Positions 46,275 to 56,996 of a stretch of 64,000 nucleotides of DNA are shown here, piece after piece. Source of the stretch: Morinoia aosen (taxonomy: Eukaryota; Arthropoda; Malacostraca; Amphipoda; Talitridae); contig CM059563.1 in the NCBI GenBank assembly GCA_030386875.1, positions 10,000,001 through 10,064,000 of the forward strand, in the 5' to 3' direction. The notes below the pieces were generated by a model that was not told the DNA's origin, did not search any database, and saw only the letters and a list, made by a program, of their open reading frames with translations. The position numbers and the translations under genes were made by a program. The first letter of the stretch is position 1. Each line of letters starts with the position of its first letter.

Positions 46275-47413
46275 GGGGATCATCCGGGGCCCTTGCCAGA
46301 TCCTGTCGATGTCATGGTCATTTTGCATGTTTCTGTTGTAGAAGGACCCTTAGTTGGTGGACTATTCGGTCCCAAAATTTTACGGCGCTACGAACAATAA
46401 TCCCCCCGGGGTGGTGAGGGGACCAAAATATTCATTTTCGGCCGATTTTGACCCCATATAAAAAGTGAACAAATGAGAAATGGAAAAAAAGCCCTACTGA
46501 GTTTGTTAGAAATATTCTAAGGATTCTAAAACTGTCTTTTTTTTGTTCTAGCATCAAAACTGGAGGAGGAGATACGTCTTGAAATTTCAATATCAGTGAA
46601 ATATCAATACATAAAAACCAATATGTCAAATTTTTGCAAAAACTAAGGCCCAAATCAAAAAAACGAATGGAATAAATTGTGTTTCTTTTCTACAGTTACA
46701 TATCATAGTCAAATTTCATAAGAATCAGACTGAAAAAAATACTTCATTTAAAAAAAATTAATTTTTTGTTTTTATTGTATTTTGGAAATCACAATTTACA
46801 GTGTGAATATGAAGTTATGTATGGAAATTATCAAATTGAAAATTAAAACTGCACTCAATTACATAAATTGATCATTTTATTACACTTCAACAAAAAATTT
46901 TGTTATGGCTTATACCAAAAAAAAAAAAATTTCAGCATTCAAAATGTATCTCCTCATTGAGTTTTGATGCTAGAACAAAACCAAAGACAGTTTTAGAATC
47001 CTTGAAACATTTCTAACAAACTCAGTAGGGATTTTTTTGAAATTCGAAGTTTTCGAAAAACTATATAGCTCTAAACCCAAAAAATTGTTGTTCATTTCAG
47101 AAATTTTCAAAAATTTTGAAAAAATCGAAAAAATACGAATTTGAAAAAAAGCCCTACTGAGTTTGTTAGAAATGTTTCAAGGATTCTAAAACTGTCTTCG
47201 TTTTTGTTCTAGCATCAAAACTCAATGAGGAGATACATTTTGAAATATACATAAAATTTACCAAAAAACTCATTTTTCGTCAAAAAAAAAGAAAAGTAAG
47301 GCCTAAATCGAAAAAATGACAGGAGCAAAAACGGTTTACTTTCACAAAAGACATATACTGGCCAATTTTCAAACGAATCGGACGAAAAAAGGTCTCAAAC
47401 CTGGATGATCCCC
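46275..47413. mobile_element. TTAA-flanked element immediately upstream of exon 5
   Basis: TTAA occurs at 46271-46274 and 47414-47417, and the ends are inverted (GGGGATCATCC and GGATGATCCCC). Internally a ~90-bp segment (CCTACTGAGTTTGTTAGAAA to GTTCTAGCATCAAAACT) occurs three times, at ~46491 and ~47150 direct and ~46945 inverted. There is no transposase frame. The element ends 60 bp before FANCD2 exon 5. Confidence 0.78.
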
Positions 47414-47473
47414 TTAAGCGCGTTTCATTGTGGTCCAATAACGGATACCGTGGGACATCATGTGTGCCAACAG

Positions 47474-47666
47474 AGAGCTGTACACGAGCCGGCCTGGCCT
47501 GGTGCCGGCAATACTGGACTCCTTGCTGGACCTGAGCCTGAGCGACTCGAACATCGCAGAGGTGCACTACAGTGTGCTCAAGAACCTGCACGCCTCCGAG
47601 CCCCAGCACCTGCCCTGCATCATCAAGTTCCTCCTGCGCTACACGCAGCCGGGCGCCGCCTACAAG
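47474..47666 (+). CDS. FANCD2: FANCD2 coding exon 5
   Basis: The acceptor is GTGCCAACAG ending at 47473, after a 28.6-kb intron, and the donor is GTTCAT at 47667. One base completes Thr271; then ELYTSRPGLVPAILDSLLDL, LSLSDSNIAEVHYSVLKNLH and PCIIKFLLRYTQPGAAYK follow (to residue 335). It aligns directly with human [20 protein letters not shown] and PVIIKFILHS with no gap relative to exon 4, so no coding exon is missing in the giant intron. A TTAA-flanked element ends only 60 bp upstream of this exon, so the polypyrimidine tract and branch region must lie in or beside it. Confidence 0.93.
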
Positions 47667-48431
47667 GTTCATTTCCCACTCCTGTTCGCGTAATGTCTTC
47701 AGAGTTTAGGCGCTTATCAGCTTGTGAAAACTAATCTTGTGGAAATTGTTTTATTAAACTTTGCGCACTGGTTAATATTTTGGCGAAATTTTAGTGGATA
47801 GAAACTGAGATATTTAGTGGGATTTCCTTCTTCAAAAAAATAGTGATGTTTCAGTAATCAGTTCCTCTTAGAGGCTTATAACTTGTAGGGCTTTTTAAAT
47901 GTCAATAGGAATTACTCTATTGTGAAGTATTTGGCGGCATTAAAAGAAACGTGGTTTCAAGATAACGATAGTTTAAACTCAAGTTAGAGCAATCTGTTGA
48001 AGTTACCATAGTATTCAGAAGATAGAACGATGAAGCTGAGCACCAGAGAAATCGAATTCCTCTGTATGTGCGAAGATTACTACACGCTCCCAATTTTTTT
48101 TAGCGGTCTAGCTTTATTTTGCGCAAGTTGGAAAATGATTGTGTTTATTTCTGTTAATTTTCCTGAAAGTAAAAAACTCAAGCAAATACCTGAGAGCGCC
48201 GAAAAAGTGCTACCTAACGTTCGATAACTGTTCAGATCACGACGATCTCGAGCGGCCCAAGTTTTGAGTGTAGCCACGAGCACTGCCACCTAAGAGCAGG
48301 TCTGCTGGAGAGTCGAGCATCGGAGATTAGAGCCAGTGAGAGCGGGCAGATACGAGGCTTCAGATGACTTTTGAGCACGTACTTCTGTTAGGGTCCGAGT
48401 GGAGCTAAATGAATTAATGCAACCTACGTGC

Positions 48432-48737
48432 CCAGGGGGACAATGTCAGGGCCCGAACTGAGAGTTGGGTAGGCCTTATTTTTTGTTGAAATAAAATGTT
48501 TCTGTTATGTTAAGGACCACCTTTTTTCAGTTCACTGCTGTCCTGTTCTTCAGCACCTAATACTTTCCTCTTCAACTTAGGTCTTGTTTCATGACCTTCT
48601 TTCACAACTTACTGTTTCTATGCCTTTCTGCGTAGATTCCGCGTTCCCTTAACTCCATACTAAATGGTGCCTTCCTCCTTCCTTTCTTTGGATCGCATTT
48701 GTTGCTGGGTAGGGAGGCTAAAACTAACGACTAATCT
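48432..48737 (+). repeat. ~350-bp retroposon family copy with 13-bp target duplication
   Basis: A 5'-truncated copy in FANCD2 intron 5, ending AACTAACGACTAATCT. GCAACCTACGTGC flanks it exactly on both sides (48419-48431 and 48738-48750), establishing retroposition and the 3' end of the family. Confidence 0.85.
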
Positions 48738-49133
48738 GCAACCTACGTGCTAATTAATTTCTTCTGATGCGCACTGCATTCAAGTGCCTTTATGAAGTTC
48801 TGTAATTGTATTGTGTGCGTGAAAATGTTCGAGGGTAAGGAGTTTTAATGTACAATTTCAAAATTACAAATGCTTTTCAAACATAGGTTTGTAACATGAA
48901 GTCCAATTTATGCGCACCACCTGTGTAAATTGGTAGTACTTAGGTACCGTCAAAAATAGTTGAGAGAATTTTAACATTGGTAGTGAAAAGTACCAGAGCT
49001 TATATGATCAATCTGCTTTACGCATTGACTAACTTGTTTCTTTCGATCTGTGAAATGTTAATGATCATGTGCGACACTAATTCAGTTTAGGCAACGGAAA
49101 GGCCTTTACATTGGTGTTCCTCATCCCTGGCAG

Positions 49134-49307
49134 GTGGTGTGCGACATACGCGAGAAGTTGCACCTGCCCAGAGAGGAGGGTTGCGGAGAGGGAACCAGCA
49201 GAGCCCCTGCACCCAACGCAGAGCACGCCGACATCGCCGTCCTCATCTGCTCTACCATCAGGATGGCTCTCTTGCTCAAGAAGTACCTCGTTAATGCCTG
49301 GCTGAAG
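49134..49307 (+). CDS. FANCD2: FANCD2 coding exon 6
   Basis: The acceptor is TCCCTGGCAG ending at 49133 and the donor is GTATGG at 49308. The exon is 174 nt, phase 0 to phase 0, residues 336-393. It encodes VVCDIREKLHLPREEG, a Gly/Ser/Ala linker, then ADIAVLICSTIRMALLLKKY and LVNAWLK. These match human VISELREKLDL, the variable low-complexity loop, and [24 protein letters not shown] in the helical solenoid that contacts FANCI. The loop is shorter than in human. Confidence 0.94.
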
Positions 49308-50344
49308 GTATGGTCTGCAATACACCTTGTTGCCGAAGTCGTTTGTCTGAAGTTTTTCATGCCTTCGGTTTCTAGTCCTTGCTGCGGACGCCGTCGGTCT
49401 ATTCTTGTTGTTGATGTTGACCTCTTCGGTCTGTAGTTCGGGTTACCAACGTCTTCGGTTTGTTATTATAGCAGAAGCTTCACAGGAGAAATTTTCTCGA
49501 ATGGTGGCTCTAATTCTAACACTTTCACAATTCTTGCTTCGATTGACTCAAGATGGCGACCTTTTCAAATGGGGACGCTCGACGTTTATGCTTCAATTTT
49601 TGCAGAATTCTGTACTCAGACTTTCATTCGTACAACTACTTTGGCGTAGAATAAATCAAGTAAATTATAGGCATTCCGATATTATCAGTAGATGAATATC
49701 CTATCAATAAAGATATGGCTGTAAATTGAAGTCCAAACTTGTTTGTACATTGTAGTATTATAGTGATGTGTGCAACTAGATTACCTAGACTAGACTGACT
49801 ACCTAGACTAGACTGATGTATTACATTGCCGATATTTGAATGCGTCAACCCTGTTACTGGTGCCGCATGAGCTTTATGGCCTATCAAGGCACAGCAATAA
49901 CTGTAGCAGGCTAACAAGCCAACGAGCGCTTCAGTTTCATCCTATATTTACCGTTAAGGTTAATAGCAGTAGATCTGTTTGTTTCTGTTTAACGTTACCG
50001 GCACGGTAACGCGTCCGTGCCGAACGTCTGATCGTCCTGAATTGTCAAAATATGTAATCTATTTAGAAATTACACTGCAGTTACTACTCTACCGCATCAT
50101 GGGTTGAGAATAAGAGCAACTGGAGTGGTATGAAATTGTACAGAGATTAAAACCTGTTAGAGTATGGCGAGAGGAACGAGCCTAGTAGCCTATCATCGGG
50201 TGCTACGGAAGCCTCGTGCCATAAGACATCAACCACGCTCAGGTATCAGAGTCAAAGGAGGAGAAGATGTAACTCACACAGTCGTCTATCTTTGCGCTTA
50301 AGCACAACACGTTCGTTTTAGCAGCAAAAAGTGTCTGTTTCAGT
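49308..50344 (+). other. FANCD2 intron 6, left part
   Basis: No coding sequence. Immediately after the exon 6 donor, CTTCGGT occurs several times in ~150 bp (49363, 49426, 49455), a possible very degenerate tandem repeat. A CTAGACTAGACTGA duplication lies at 49790-49815. Confidence 0.5.
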
Positions 50345-50466
50345 GGAGTGTGCTGTGCTGCTGTGGGGCGCTATCTCTTGTTGCCTGCTGTGGGGCGCTA
50401 TCTCTTGTTGCCTGCTGTAGGGCGCTATCTCTTGTTGCCTGCTGTGGGGCGCTATCTCTATCTCTT
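50345..50466 (+). repeat. Outlying island of the exon 7 27-bp unit in intron 6
   Basis: Four to five copies of the same unit found after exon 7 (TGTGGGGCGCTATCTCTTGT with TGCCTGC) lie about 1.0 kb upstream of exon 7, on the same strand. One copy carries TGTAGGGCG. The flanks are unrelated intronic sequence. Confidence 0.93.
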
Positions 50467-51479
50467 GCTTACAGGTTTTCGCTCTTTGAGTATCTTTTAA
50501 CACGTTCTTTCCCTTTATGTGGCTTTGACTCAGCCAACTTTCGGATGAGGGACTACCAAGAATATCGTAAATATATGATCAAATAGTGATTCTATTAATG
50601 CTCGATAAATTGTGTGTCTAAGTATATTTTCCTTCTGCAGCTCGTTAGAATATCGGTCAGCCTTAAGCACTTGAAAATACTGAAGTTTTGCCAACTGTTA
50701 AATATTTCGTATGGCAGTCCCTTAGTTCGGGCGCCAAATTGTTAAATAGTTGGTGAGGCGTATCCACATTGGACGCCAAAAGTTAGATAGTTGTTTCGGC
50801 GAATCCGCGTTGGGCGCCAGTTATAGGTTATTTGATTTTTTTGGGGCTGGTCCTTCTTGGGAGCCAGCGATAATAGTTTCCCTATTTTAGGGTTCTGAGG
50901 GTCGTAAGTTCCGACGCTTTCATTCCGGAGAATCTTCCTGATTTTTCAGGGATATGAGAGAAGTCAGTTGCTGAGTGATTATTTTATTAAGGCGAGGGCT
51001 TTTCAACAGTTTCCAAGTTGCGAATGTTATTTGGTAATTTTCGGAGTCCGATCTGGTTACAAGGTTTGAAGATTTGAGCTGGTTTTTCAAGCTTTCGAAA
51101 TTTGAGTCGAGACGAAATCAAGCTAAGATTTTCGCGCTGGTAATACAGGCTTCGAAAGTTTAGAGCCGAATTGAGATTCAAGCTGCGAGCTAATCAAGCT
51201 TTGAAGTTTTAGAGCTGACGAATTCTGGCTGTTGAAAGTTTGAAATCTGAGACGGATATATTCTTCTCGAGTATCTGTGATACGAGAGTTCAGTTATGCG
51301 AGGAGAATTATTTTCCCTCCTGTTAAGTTACAAAGCACTAGTCGGCATCTTCGACAATAGCCTGACACCAACCAAGTAATATTCTAAACAATTTTTGAAC
51401 TTATTCACTGTGCTAGCTAGCATATTACCCGCTGCTGGTTTCCGATTCTGACATTCCTAATTGTGTTGCGTCGTGCCAG

Positions 51480-51656
51480 GCCATAGACGACCTGGAGAGC
51501 AGCAAGATGAGGGCGGAGGACCTGCTGGTGCTGGTGGTGGTGCACGACGCCGTGGCCGCACGACGTCGTGCTGTGCACTCCGTCCTCAGGAACAAGATCC
51601 GAACTGGGCTGCTGCACGATCCCCTCCTGCTGTCCGCCCTGGCCTACAACCCTGCG
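51480..51656 (+). CDS. FANCD2: FANCD2 coding exon 7, followed by minisatellite
   Basis: The acceptor is GTCGTGCCAG ending at 51479 and the preferred donor is GTGGGT at 51657 (59 codons, phase 0 to 0, residues 394-452). A second GT at 51661 (GTAGCT) would give phase 1, which exon 8 does not accept. The exon encodes AIDDLESSKMRAEDLLVLVV, RRRAVHSVLRNKIRTGLL and LLLSALAYNPA. SVLRNKIRTG is nearly identical to human RVLRNKIRSG. Its junction sequence is the apparent progenitor of a ~2.1-kb, 27-bp tandem array that begins immediately downstream. Confidence 0.94.
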
Positions 51657-53822
51657 GTGGGTAGCTTACCTCTTGTTGTGCTCATCTCTTGTTGTCCGCT
51701 GTGGGGCGCTATCTATTGTTGCCTACCGTGGGGTGTTATCTCTTGTTACCTGCTGTGGGGCGCTATATCTTGTTGTCCACTGTGGGGTGTTATCTCTTGT
51801 TGCCCGCTGTGGGGCGCTACCTCTTGATGCCTGCAGTGGAGCGCTATCTCTTGTTGTCCACTGTGGGGTGTTATCTCTTGTTGCCTGCTGTGGGGCGCTA
51901 TCTCTTGTTGCCTGCTGTGGGGCGCTATCTCTTGTTGCCTGCTGTGGGGCGCTATCTCTTGTTGCCTGCTGTGGGGCGCTATCTCTTGTTGCCTACTGTG
52001 GGGCGCTATCTCTTGTTGCCTACTGTGGGGCGCTATCTCTTGTTGCCTGCTGTGGGGCGCTATTTCTTGTTGTCCGCTGTGGGGTGTTATCTCTTGTTGC
52101 CCGCTGTGGGGCGCTATCTCGTGTTGCCCGCTGTGGGGCGCTATCTCTTGTTGCCTGCTGTGGGGCGCTATCTCTTGTTACCTGCTGTGGGGCGCTATAT
52201 CTTGTTGTCCACTGTGGGGTGTTATCTCTTGTTGCCCGCTGTGGGGCGCTACCTCTTGTTTGCTGTGAAGCGCTATTTCTTGTTGCCTGCTGTGGGGCGC
52301 TATCTCTTGTTGCCTGCTGTGGGGCGCTATCTCTTGTTGCCTGCTGTGGGGCGCTATATCTTGTTGTCCACTGTGGGGTGTTATCTCTTGTTGCCCGCTG
52401 TGGGGCGCTATCTTTTTTTGCATGCTGTTGGGCGCTATCTCTTGTTGCCTGCTGTGGGGCGCTATCTCTTGTTGCCTGCTGTGGGGCGCTATCTCTTGTT
52501 GCCTGTTGTGGGGCGCTATCTCTTGTTGCCTGCTGTGGGGCGCTATCTCTTGTTGCCTGCTGTGGGGCGCTGTCTCTTGTTGCCTGCTGTGGGGCGCTAT
52601 CTCTTGTTGCCTGCTGTGGGGCGCTATCTCTTGTTGCCTGCTGTGGGGCGCTATCTCTTGTTGCCTGCTGTGGGGCGCTATCTCTCGTTGCCTGCTGTGG
52701 GGCGCCATCTCTTGTTGCCCGCTGTGTGGCGCTCATCTCTTGTTGCCTGCTGTTTGGCGCTCATCTCTTGTTGCCTGCTGTTTGGCGCTCATCTCTTGTT
52801 GCCTGCTGTTTGGCGCTATCTCTTGTTGCCTGCTGTTTGGCGCTATCTCTTGTTGCCTGCTGTAAGGCGCTATCTCTTGTTGCCTGCTGTTTGGCGCTAT
52901 CTCTTGTTGCCTGCTGTGGGGCGCTATCTCTTGTTGCCTGCTGTGGGGCGCTATCTCTTGTTGCCTGCTGTGGGGCGCTATCTCTTGTTGCCTGCTGTGG
53001 GGCGCTATCTCTTCTTGCCTGCTGTGGGGCGCTATCTCTTGTTGCCTGCTGTGGGGCGCTATCTCTTGTTGCCTGCTGTTTGGCGCTCATCTCTTGTTGC
53101 CTGCTGTTTGGCGCTCATCTCTTGTTGCCTGCTGTTTGGCGCTATCTCTTGTTGCCTGCTGTTTGGCGCTATCTCTTGTTGCCTGCTGTAAGGCGCTATC
53201 TCTTGTTGCCTGCTGTTTGGCGCTATCTCTTGTTGCCTGCTGTGGGGCGCTATCTCTTGTTGCCTGCTGTGGGGCGCTATCTCTTGTTGCCTGCTGTGGG
53301 GCGCTATCTCTTGTTGCCTGCTGTGGGGCGCTATCTCTTCTTGCCTGCTGTGGGGCGCTATCTCTTGTTGCCTGCTGTGGGGCGCTATCTCTTCTTGCCT
53401 GCTGTGGGGCGCTATCTCTTCTTGCCTGCTGTGGGGCGCTATCTCTTGTTGCCTGCTGTTTGGCGCTCATCTCGTGTTGCCTGCTGTGGGGCGCTATCTC
53501 TTGTTGCTTGCCGTGGGGCGTTATCTCTTGTTGCCTGCTGTTTGGCGCTCATCTCTTGTTGCCTGCTGTTGGGCGCTATCTCTTGTTGCTGGCCGTGGGG
53601 CGTTATCTCTTGTTGCCTGCTGTTTGGCGCTCATCTCTTGTTGCCTGCTGTTTGGCGCTCATCTCTTGTTGCCTGCTGTGGGGCGCTATCGCTTGTTGCC
53701 TGCTGTGGGGCGCTATCGCTTGTTGCCTGCTGTGGGGTGCTATCGCTTGTTGCCTGCTGTGGGGCGCTATCGCTTGTTGCCTGCTGTGGGGCGCTATCGC
53801 TTGTTACCTACCGTGAGGCAAC
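51657..53822 (+). repeat. 27-bp minisatellite seeded at the exon 7 5' splice site
   Basis: Roughly 80 copies of a 27-bp unit (CTGTGGGGCGCTATCTCTTG plus TTGCCTG) run from the exon 7 donor to about 53.8 kb. The exon/intron junction (CCTGCG|GTGGGTAGCTTACC then TCTTGTTG) resembles the unit apart from a few substitutions and a one-base gap, so the junction is the likely founder. Variant classes are clustered: GTTTGGCGCTCATCTC (28 bp), GTAAGGCGC, TATCGCTTG near the right end. A higher-order block containing TTTGG/TAAGG units occurs twice (about 52735-53045 and 53075-53460). Long open frames across it are repeat artefacts. Confidence 0.95.
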
Positions 53823-54762
53823 ATCTCGTACTCACCCAAACTTCCAAGTATGATCTGCAAGTTCTCAGATTGCTGCCATCAAGATCCTCTAGTGGGAATC
53901 ATACAAAAGTTGTCACGCGTTAATGGCAGGAATCTGACAAGCTCTAGATCGGTGCTTCTTAATCAGGCACTACTAGCTTTAATAGGTGACTTTTCACTCT
54001 GGTGTGCACTTCTCTTCGTAGCTTTTCTTCTGGTATCTTAAGTTTTAATCTCGACTTCATGCTTTCCTGCATATTTTACAATGAGGTGCAAAACCAAAGT
54101 TTTTTGTAGTAATTTAGTATATGTAACCTACCTGAAAGTTTGTTCTCCTGCATGCTGATATAAGTCATTCTGCGATGAGTTACCTTATGTCAAATTTTGT
54201 CAGGGTACCGTGAAACCGAATTTCTGCACGCGTCGTCTTCTTCTGAATTCTTATATGACTTCGTCTTGTGAAAATTATTGCTCATTCTTTAGAAAGAGTC
54301 GCGTACCAACCGAGACTTCCAAATTTAGCGCCCTCGGTGGGCTGAATTTCTTCTTGACAGTTGCTTTAATGAGCGTAAACGGAAGTTCAGCTTCCCGTAG
54401 ACGAATAGTTGAAGGAATAAGTGACAAGGCAAATAAGCGGCTCTATTGAGTGTGACTTACGTGTATTACTGGTGTGGTGTGAGCAAGTGAACAGCTGCTG
54501 GATTTCACATGAGCTCCTCAAGAGTGCTCGCTGTGTTCAGTTACATCACGTAGCAAGGTGCTCCAAAATATTGATAAATTCTTCGATGATCTTTTGTTTA
54601 ACTACTCATCGTAAATTTTTGTTCATTTGTAGCCGTCATGCATGATGTATTTGAATTTTCCATCATTACATTATTCAGTGCCTTAGATTGCCTAACGTAG
54701 AGACTTGAAATGCTGCCGTAGTGGGATAGCGTTGCAGAGGCTAACTACGCTCCTCATTGCAG
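53823..54762 (+). other. FANCD2 intron 7, right part
   Basis: Unique AT-rich sequence between the minisatellite and exon 8. No gene or intact element seen. Confidence 0.6.
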
Positions 54763-54860
54763 GTAAAGCGCGAGTATTTCGAGAGCTTGAAGAAACTGGC
54801 GGGCGTGATGGTGAGGTCGCCTGAACCTGCCGTGGCCCAGTTTGGCGTCGCCCTCTACAG
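54763..54860 (+). CDS. FANCD2: FANCD2 coding exon 8
   Basis: The acceptor is CCTCATTGCAG ending at 54762 and the donor is GTGCGT at 54861. The 98-nt exon (phase 0 to phase 2, residues 453-485) encodes VKREYFESLKKLAGVMVR then SPEPAVAQFGVALYR. It matches human [20 protein letters not shown] and FGSLLYKYAF. Unlike exons 3, 7, 9 and 10 it carries no tandem array at its donor. Confidence 0.92.
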
Positions 54861-55911
54861 GTGCGTAGCGGGTCTGGTCTTTGCTTCATTTGTGTCTGTC
54901 TTGGACTCGCGCACGTGCCTCTATCTCAATGCTTGAGCTCGCGCTCATGCCTTCTTAGTAATGTTAAGACGCGCGTAGCTGCGTCTGGAGCAAAGCTTTC
55001 TTAAAGAGTTCCTGGAATTTTTGGGTTTTTCTTGCTTTTTAGTAAATTAGAAAGTGCTTCAAATAGAAACGAAAGGTTATGAGTACTTGAAGAGATTTGA
55101 AGATGTCATGAATAACAGTTGATAGATTTTTCGAAGGCTCGGTGGAGAGGCGAATGCAGATCAAACCCGTTAGGGACGTAGTTTTCTAGATGAAGCTTCT
55201 AGATTATTCGAAGTCTGAGCGTAGATGAAGTCAAATAAAACATGTAACGATTATATCTTTTAGTGATGCTTTTGGGGTTCATCTTGGAGAGTCGAAGTGA
55301 TTACGCAGTCTTGTTGTAACACTTGTGCCATGGCGCAGAAGTGTTCGTAACTAGAAGCGGGTTATGATGAATTGTAACACTGAAGTCGTAAATTACTTAT
55401 GTGGTTTTAAGACGAATTTGAAGTGTGACATTTGCAGAGCCTAAACTACAGTCTCAGCCCATTAAATGTTTCAGTATTTTTCTAATATTTTATTCAAGAA
55501 GAAACTCTGACATAAAAAATATCGAGTTAGTGTGAGATATTCCTTCGTCCGCTTGTGGTTATCCAGTATTTTTGTATACATGCAGAATCAAACACGTCAT
55601 TTTTTATTAAGTTAAAACGAGTAACATGGCTCATTTTGTATAAAAAGAGTAGGGGATTTTTTCCATCCAAACTGCTTTCATTCATGTATATTTTAAATTA
55701 ATCGGATAATCTTCATGTTTCCGATCTTTCTCTTTAGCCTATGCGTAACTGGTATCTAACGAGAAACAAGAGAAAGGGCCTTGCGTTTCGACTGTTACAT
55801 TCCACCCTATTCAAATATAAATCACTGAAAAATGTACATTCTTCAGCTTGAGTAGCATTCCGAGATGGGGGTAGTCTTTCCTGTGACAGTTCCCATATTT
55901 GCCGCTTTTCA
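54861..55911 (+). other. FANCD2 intron 8, left part
   Basis: Unique sequence, no gene or element recognised before the retroposon cluster. Confidence 0.6.
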
Positions 55912-56170
55912 GGAGATACAACTATTGTATCTAGGGGATTTAGCACTCCCAGGGGAAAAATGTGCCCGAGTTGAGAGTTAGGTTGGCCTTTTTGTTGTTG
56001 AAGTGAAATGGTTTTTGTTTTGTTAAGGACCACCTTTCTTCGGTTCACTGCTGTCCTGTTTTTCAGCACCTACTACTTTCTTCTTCAACATTTATTTAGT
56101 TTCATAAACTTCTTTGTAGACTTGATATTTCAATGCCCCTTCTGCATAGATTCCGCTTTCCCATCTCCAT
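55912..56170 (+). repeat. ~350-bp retroposon family copy
   Basis: GATACAACTATTGTATCTAG, TTAGCACTCCCAGGGG and TTTTTGTTTTGTTAAGGACC; it is cut short before the tail by the next copy. It is the first of three consecutive copies in intron 8. Confidence 0.72.
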
Positions 56171-56186
56171 AATAATCCGCTCAGGG

Positions 56187-56540
56187 GGAGACAACTATTG
56201 TATCTATGACAATTAGCGCTCCCAGGAGGACTATGTAAGGGCCTGAGCTAAAGATTAGGTAGGCTTTATTTTTGTTAAAATAACATAGATTACGTTTTGT
56301 TACGGACCATCTTTTTTTGGTTCACTGCTGTCCTGTTTTTCAGCACCTACTACCTTCTTTTTCACCTTTGATCTTGTTTCATGAACTTTTTTCTCATCTC
56401 ACTGTTTCTGTGCCCTTTCTGCTTAGATACCACGTTCCCTTAACTCCGTACTAAATGGTGCCTTCTTTCCTCTCTTTGGATCGCTTTTGTTGCGGATAGC
56501 AAAGCTTAAACTAACTAATAATCTAATCTAATCTCCATAC
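56187..56540 (+). repeat. ~350-bp retroposon family copy
   Basis: GGGGGAGACAACTATTGTAT at the start, CTAAATGGTGCCTTCTTTCC near the right end, and tail CTAATAATCTAATCTAATCT. Confidence 0.78.
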
Positions 56541-56632
56541 TAAACAGTGTCTTCCTCTTTCCTCTCTTTGGAACGCTTTTTTTTTTATCGGTTAGGGAGG
56601 CTTAAACTAACATCTAATCTAATCTCCCAAAT
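56541..56632 (+). repeat. ~350-bp retroposon family, 3' fragment
   Basis: Begins CCATACTAAACAGTGTCTTC and ends AACATCTAATCTAATCTCC. It may be an extended tail duplication of the preceding copy. The partial copy of the exon 9 acceptor begins ~35 bp later. Confidence 0.65.
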
Positions 56633-56667
56633 TCGACCCAACCTAAACACAATTCATTCGTAGATAT

Positions 56668-56744
56668 ATTCATTCAATAAGGTATGGCATGCATGACGGT
56701 TCCCCAAATGTGAGCAGGACGCTGTTCGAGACGAGCGAGAGGAC
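56668..56744 (+). repeat. Partial duplication of the exon 9 acceptor and exon start
   Basis: About 75 bp ending in TGAGCAGGACGCTGTTCGAG ACGAGCGAGAGGA is repeated ~107 bp downstream at the true exon 9 start (56775-56851). The first copy keeps an identical AG acceptor and ~27 exon bases but then diverges and hits an in-frame stop soon after, so it is a decoy or pseudo-exon fragment. Confidence 0.9.
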
Positions 56745-56824
56745 ACAAATCATTGCTAGACAAGTTCAGTCCATAATTCAATGAGAAGGTATCGCATGCA
56801 TGACAGTGCCCCGTATGTGAGCAG

Positions 56825-56996
56825 GACGCTGTTCGAGACGAGCGAGAGGAGCGCGTCACTGCAGCAGGAGGTGGTCGTGGCGCTGCTGGCGCACATGGGT
56901 GACGACCGCCATGTGCGCCTCGCCAGTCTCGCACTGCTCGCCGCCCTCGCGCACTCGCACACCGCGCACATGGCGCGTTTTGCCATCTATCTGAAG
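56825..56996 (+). CDS. FANCD2: FANCD2 coding exon 9, with tandemly repeated 3' end
   Basis: The acceptor is TATGTGAGCAG ending at 56824 and the donor is GTAGTC at 56997. The first base completes Arg485; then TLFETSERSASLQQEVVVAL, LAHMGDDRHVRLASLALLAA and HMARFAIYLK follow (to residue 542, phase 0). It matches human FFDTYCQQEVVGALVTHI and the following helices. The acceptor and first ~27 exonic bases are duplicated 107 bp upstream, and the last 30 exonic bases (codons HMARFAIYLK) plus the donor are the unit of a ~2.2-kb minisatellite. The exon is therefore embedded in its own duplicated edges on both sides. Confidence 0.92.

Noticed and set aside
51568-53853. Very long + strand open frame (over 700 codons) and several antisense frames of similar kind
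   Set aside because: They are translations of the 27-bp tandem array, whose period is a multiple of three; periodic peptides such as ALSLVACCG have no independent support.
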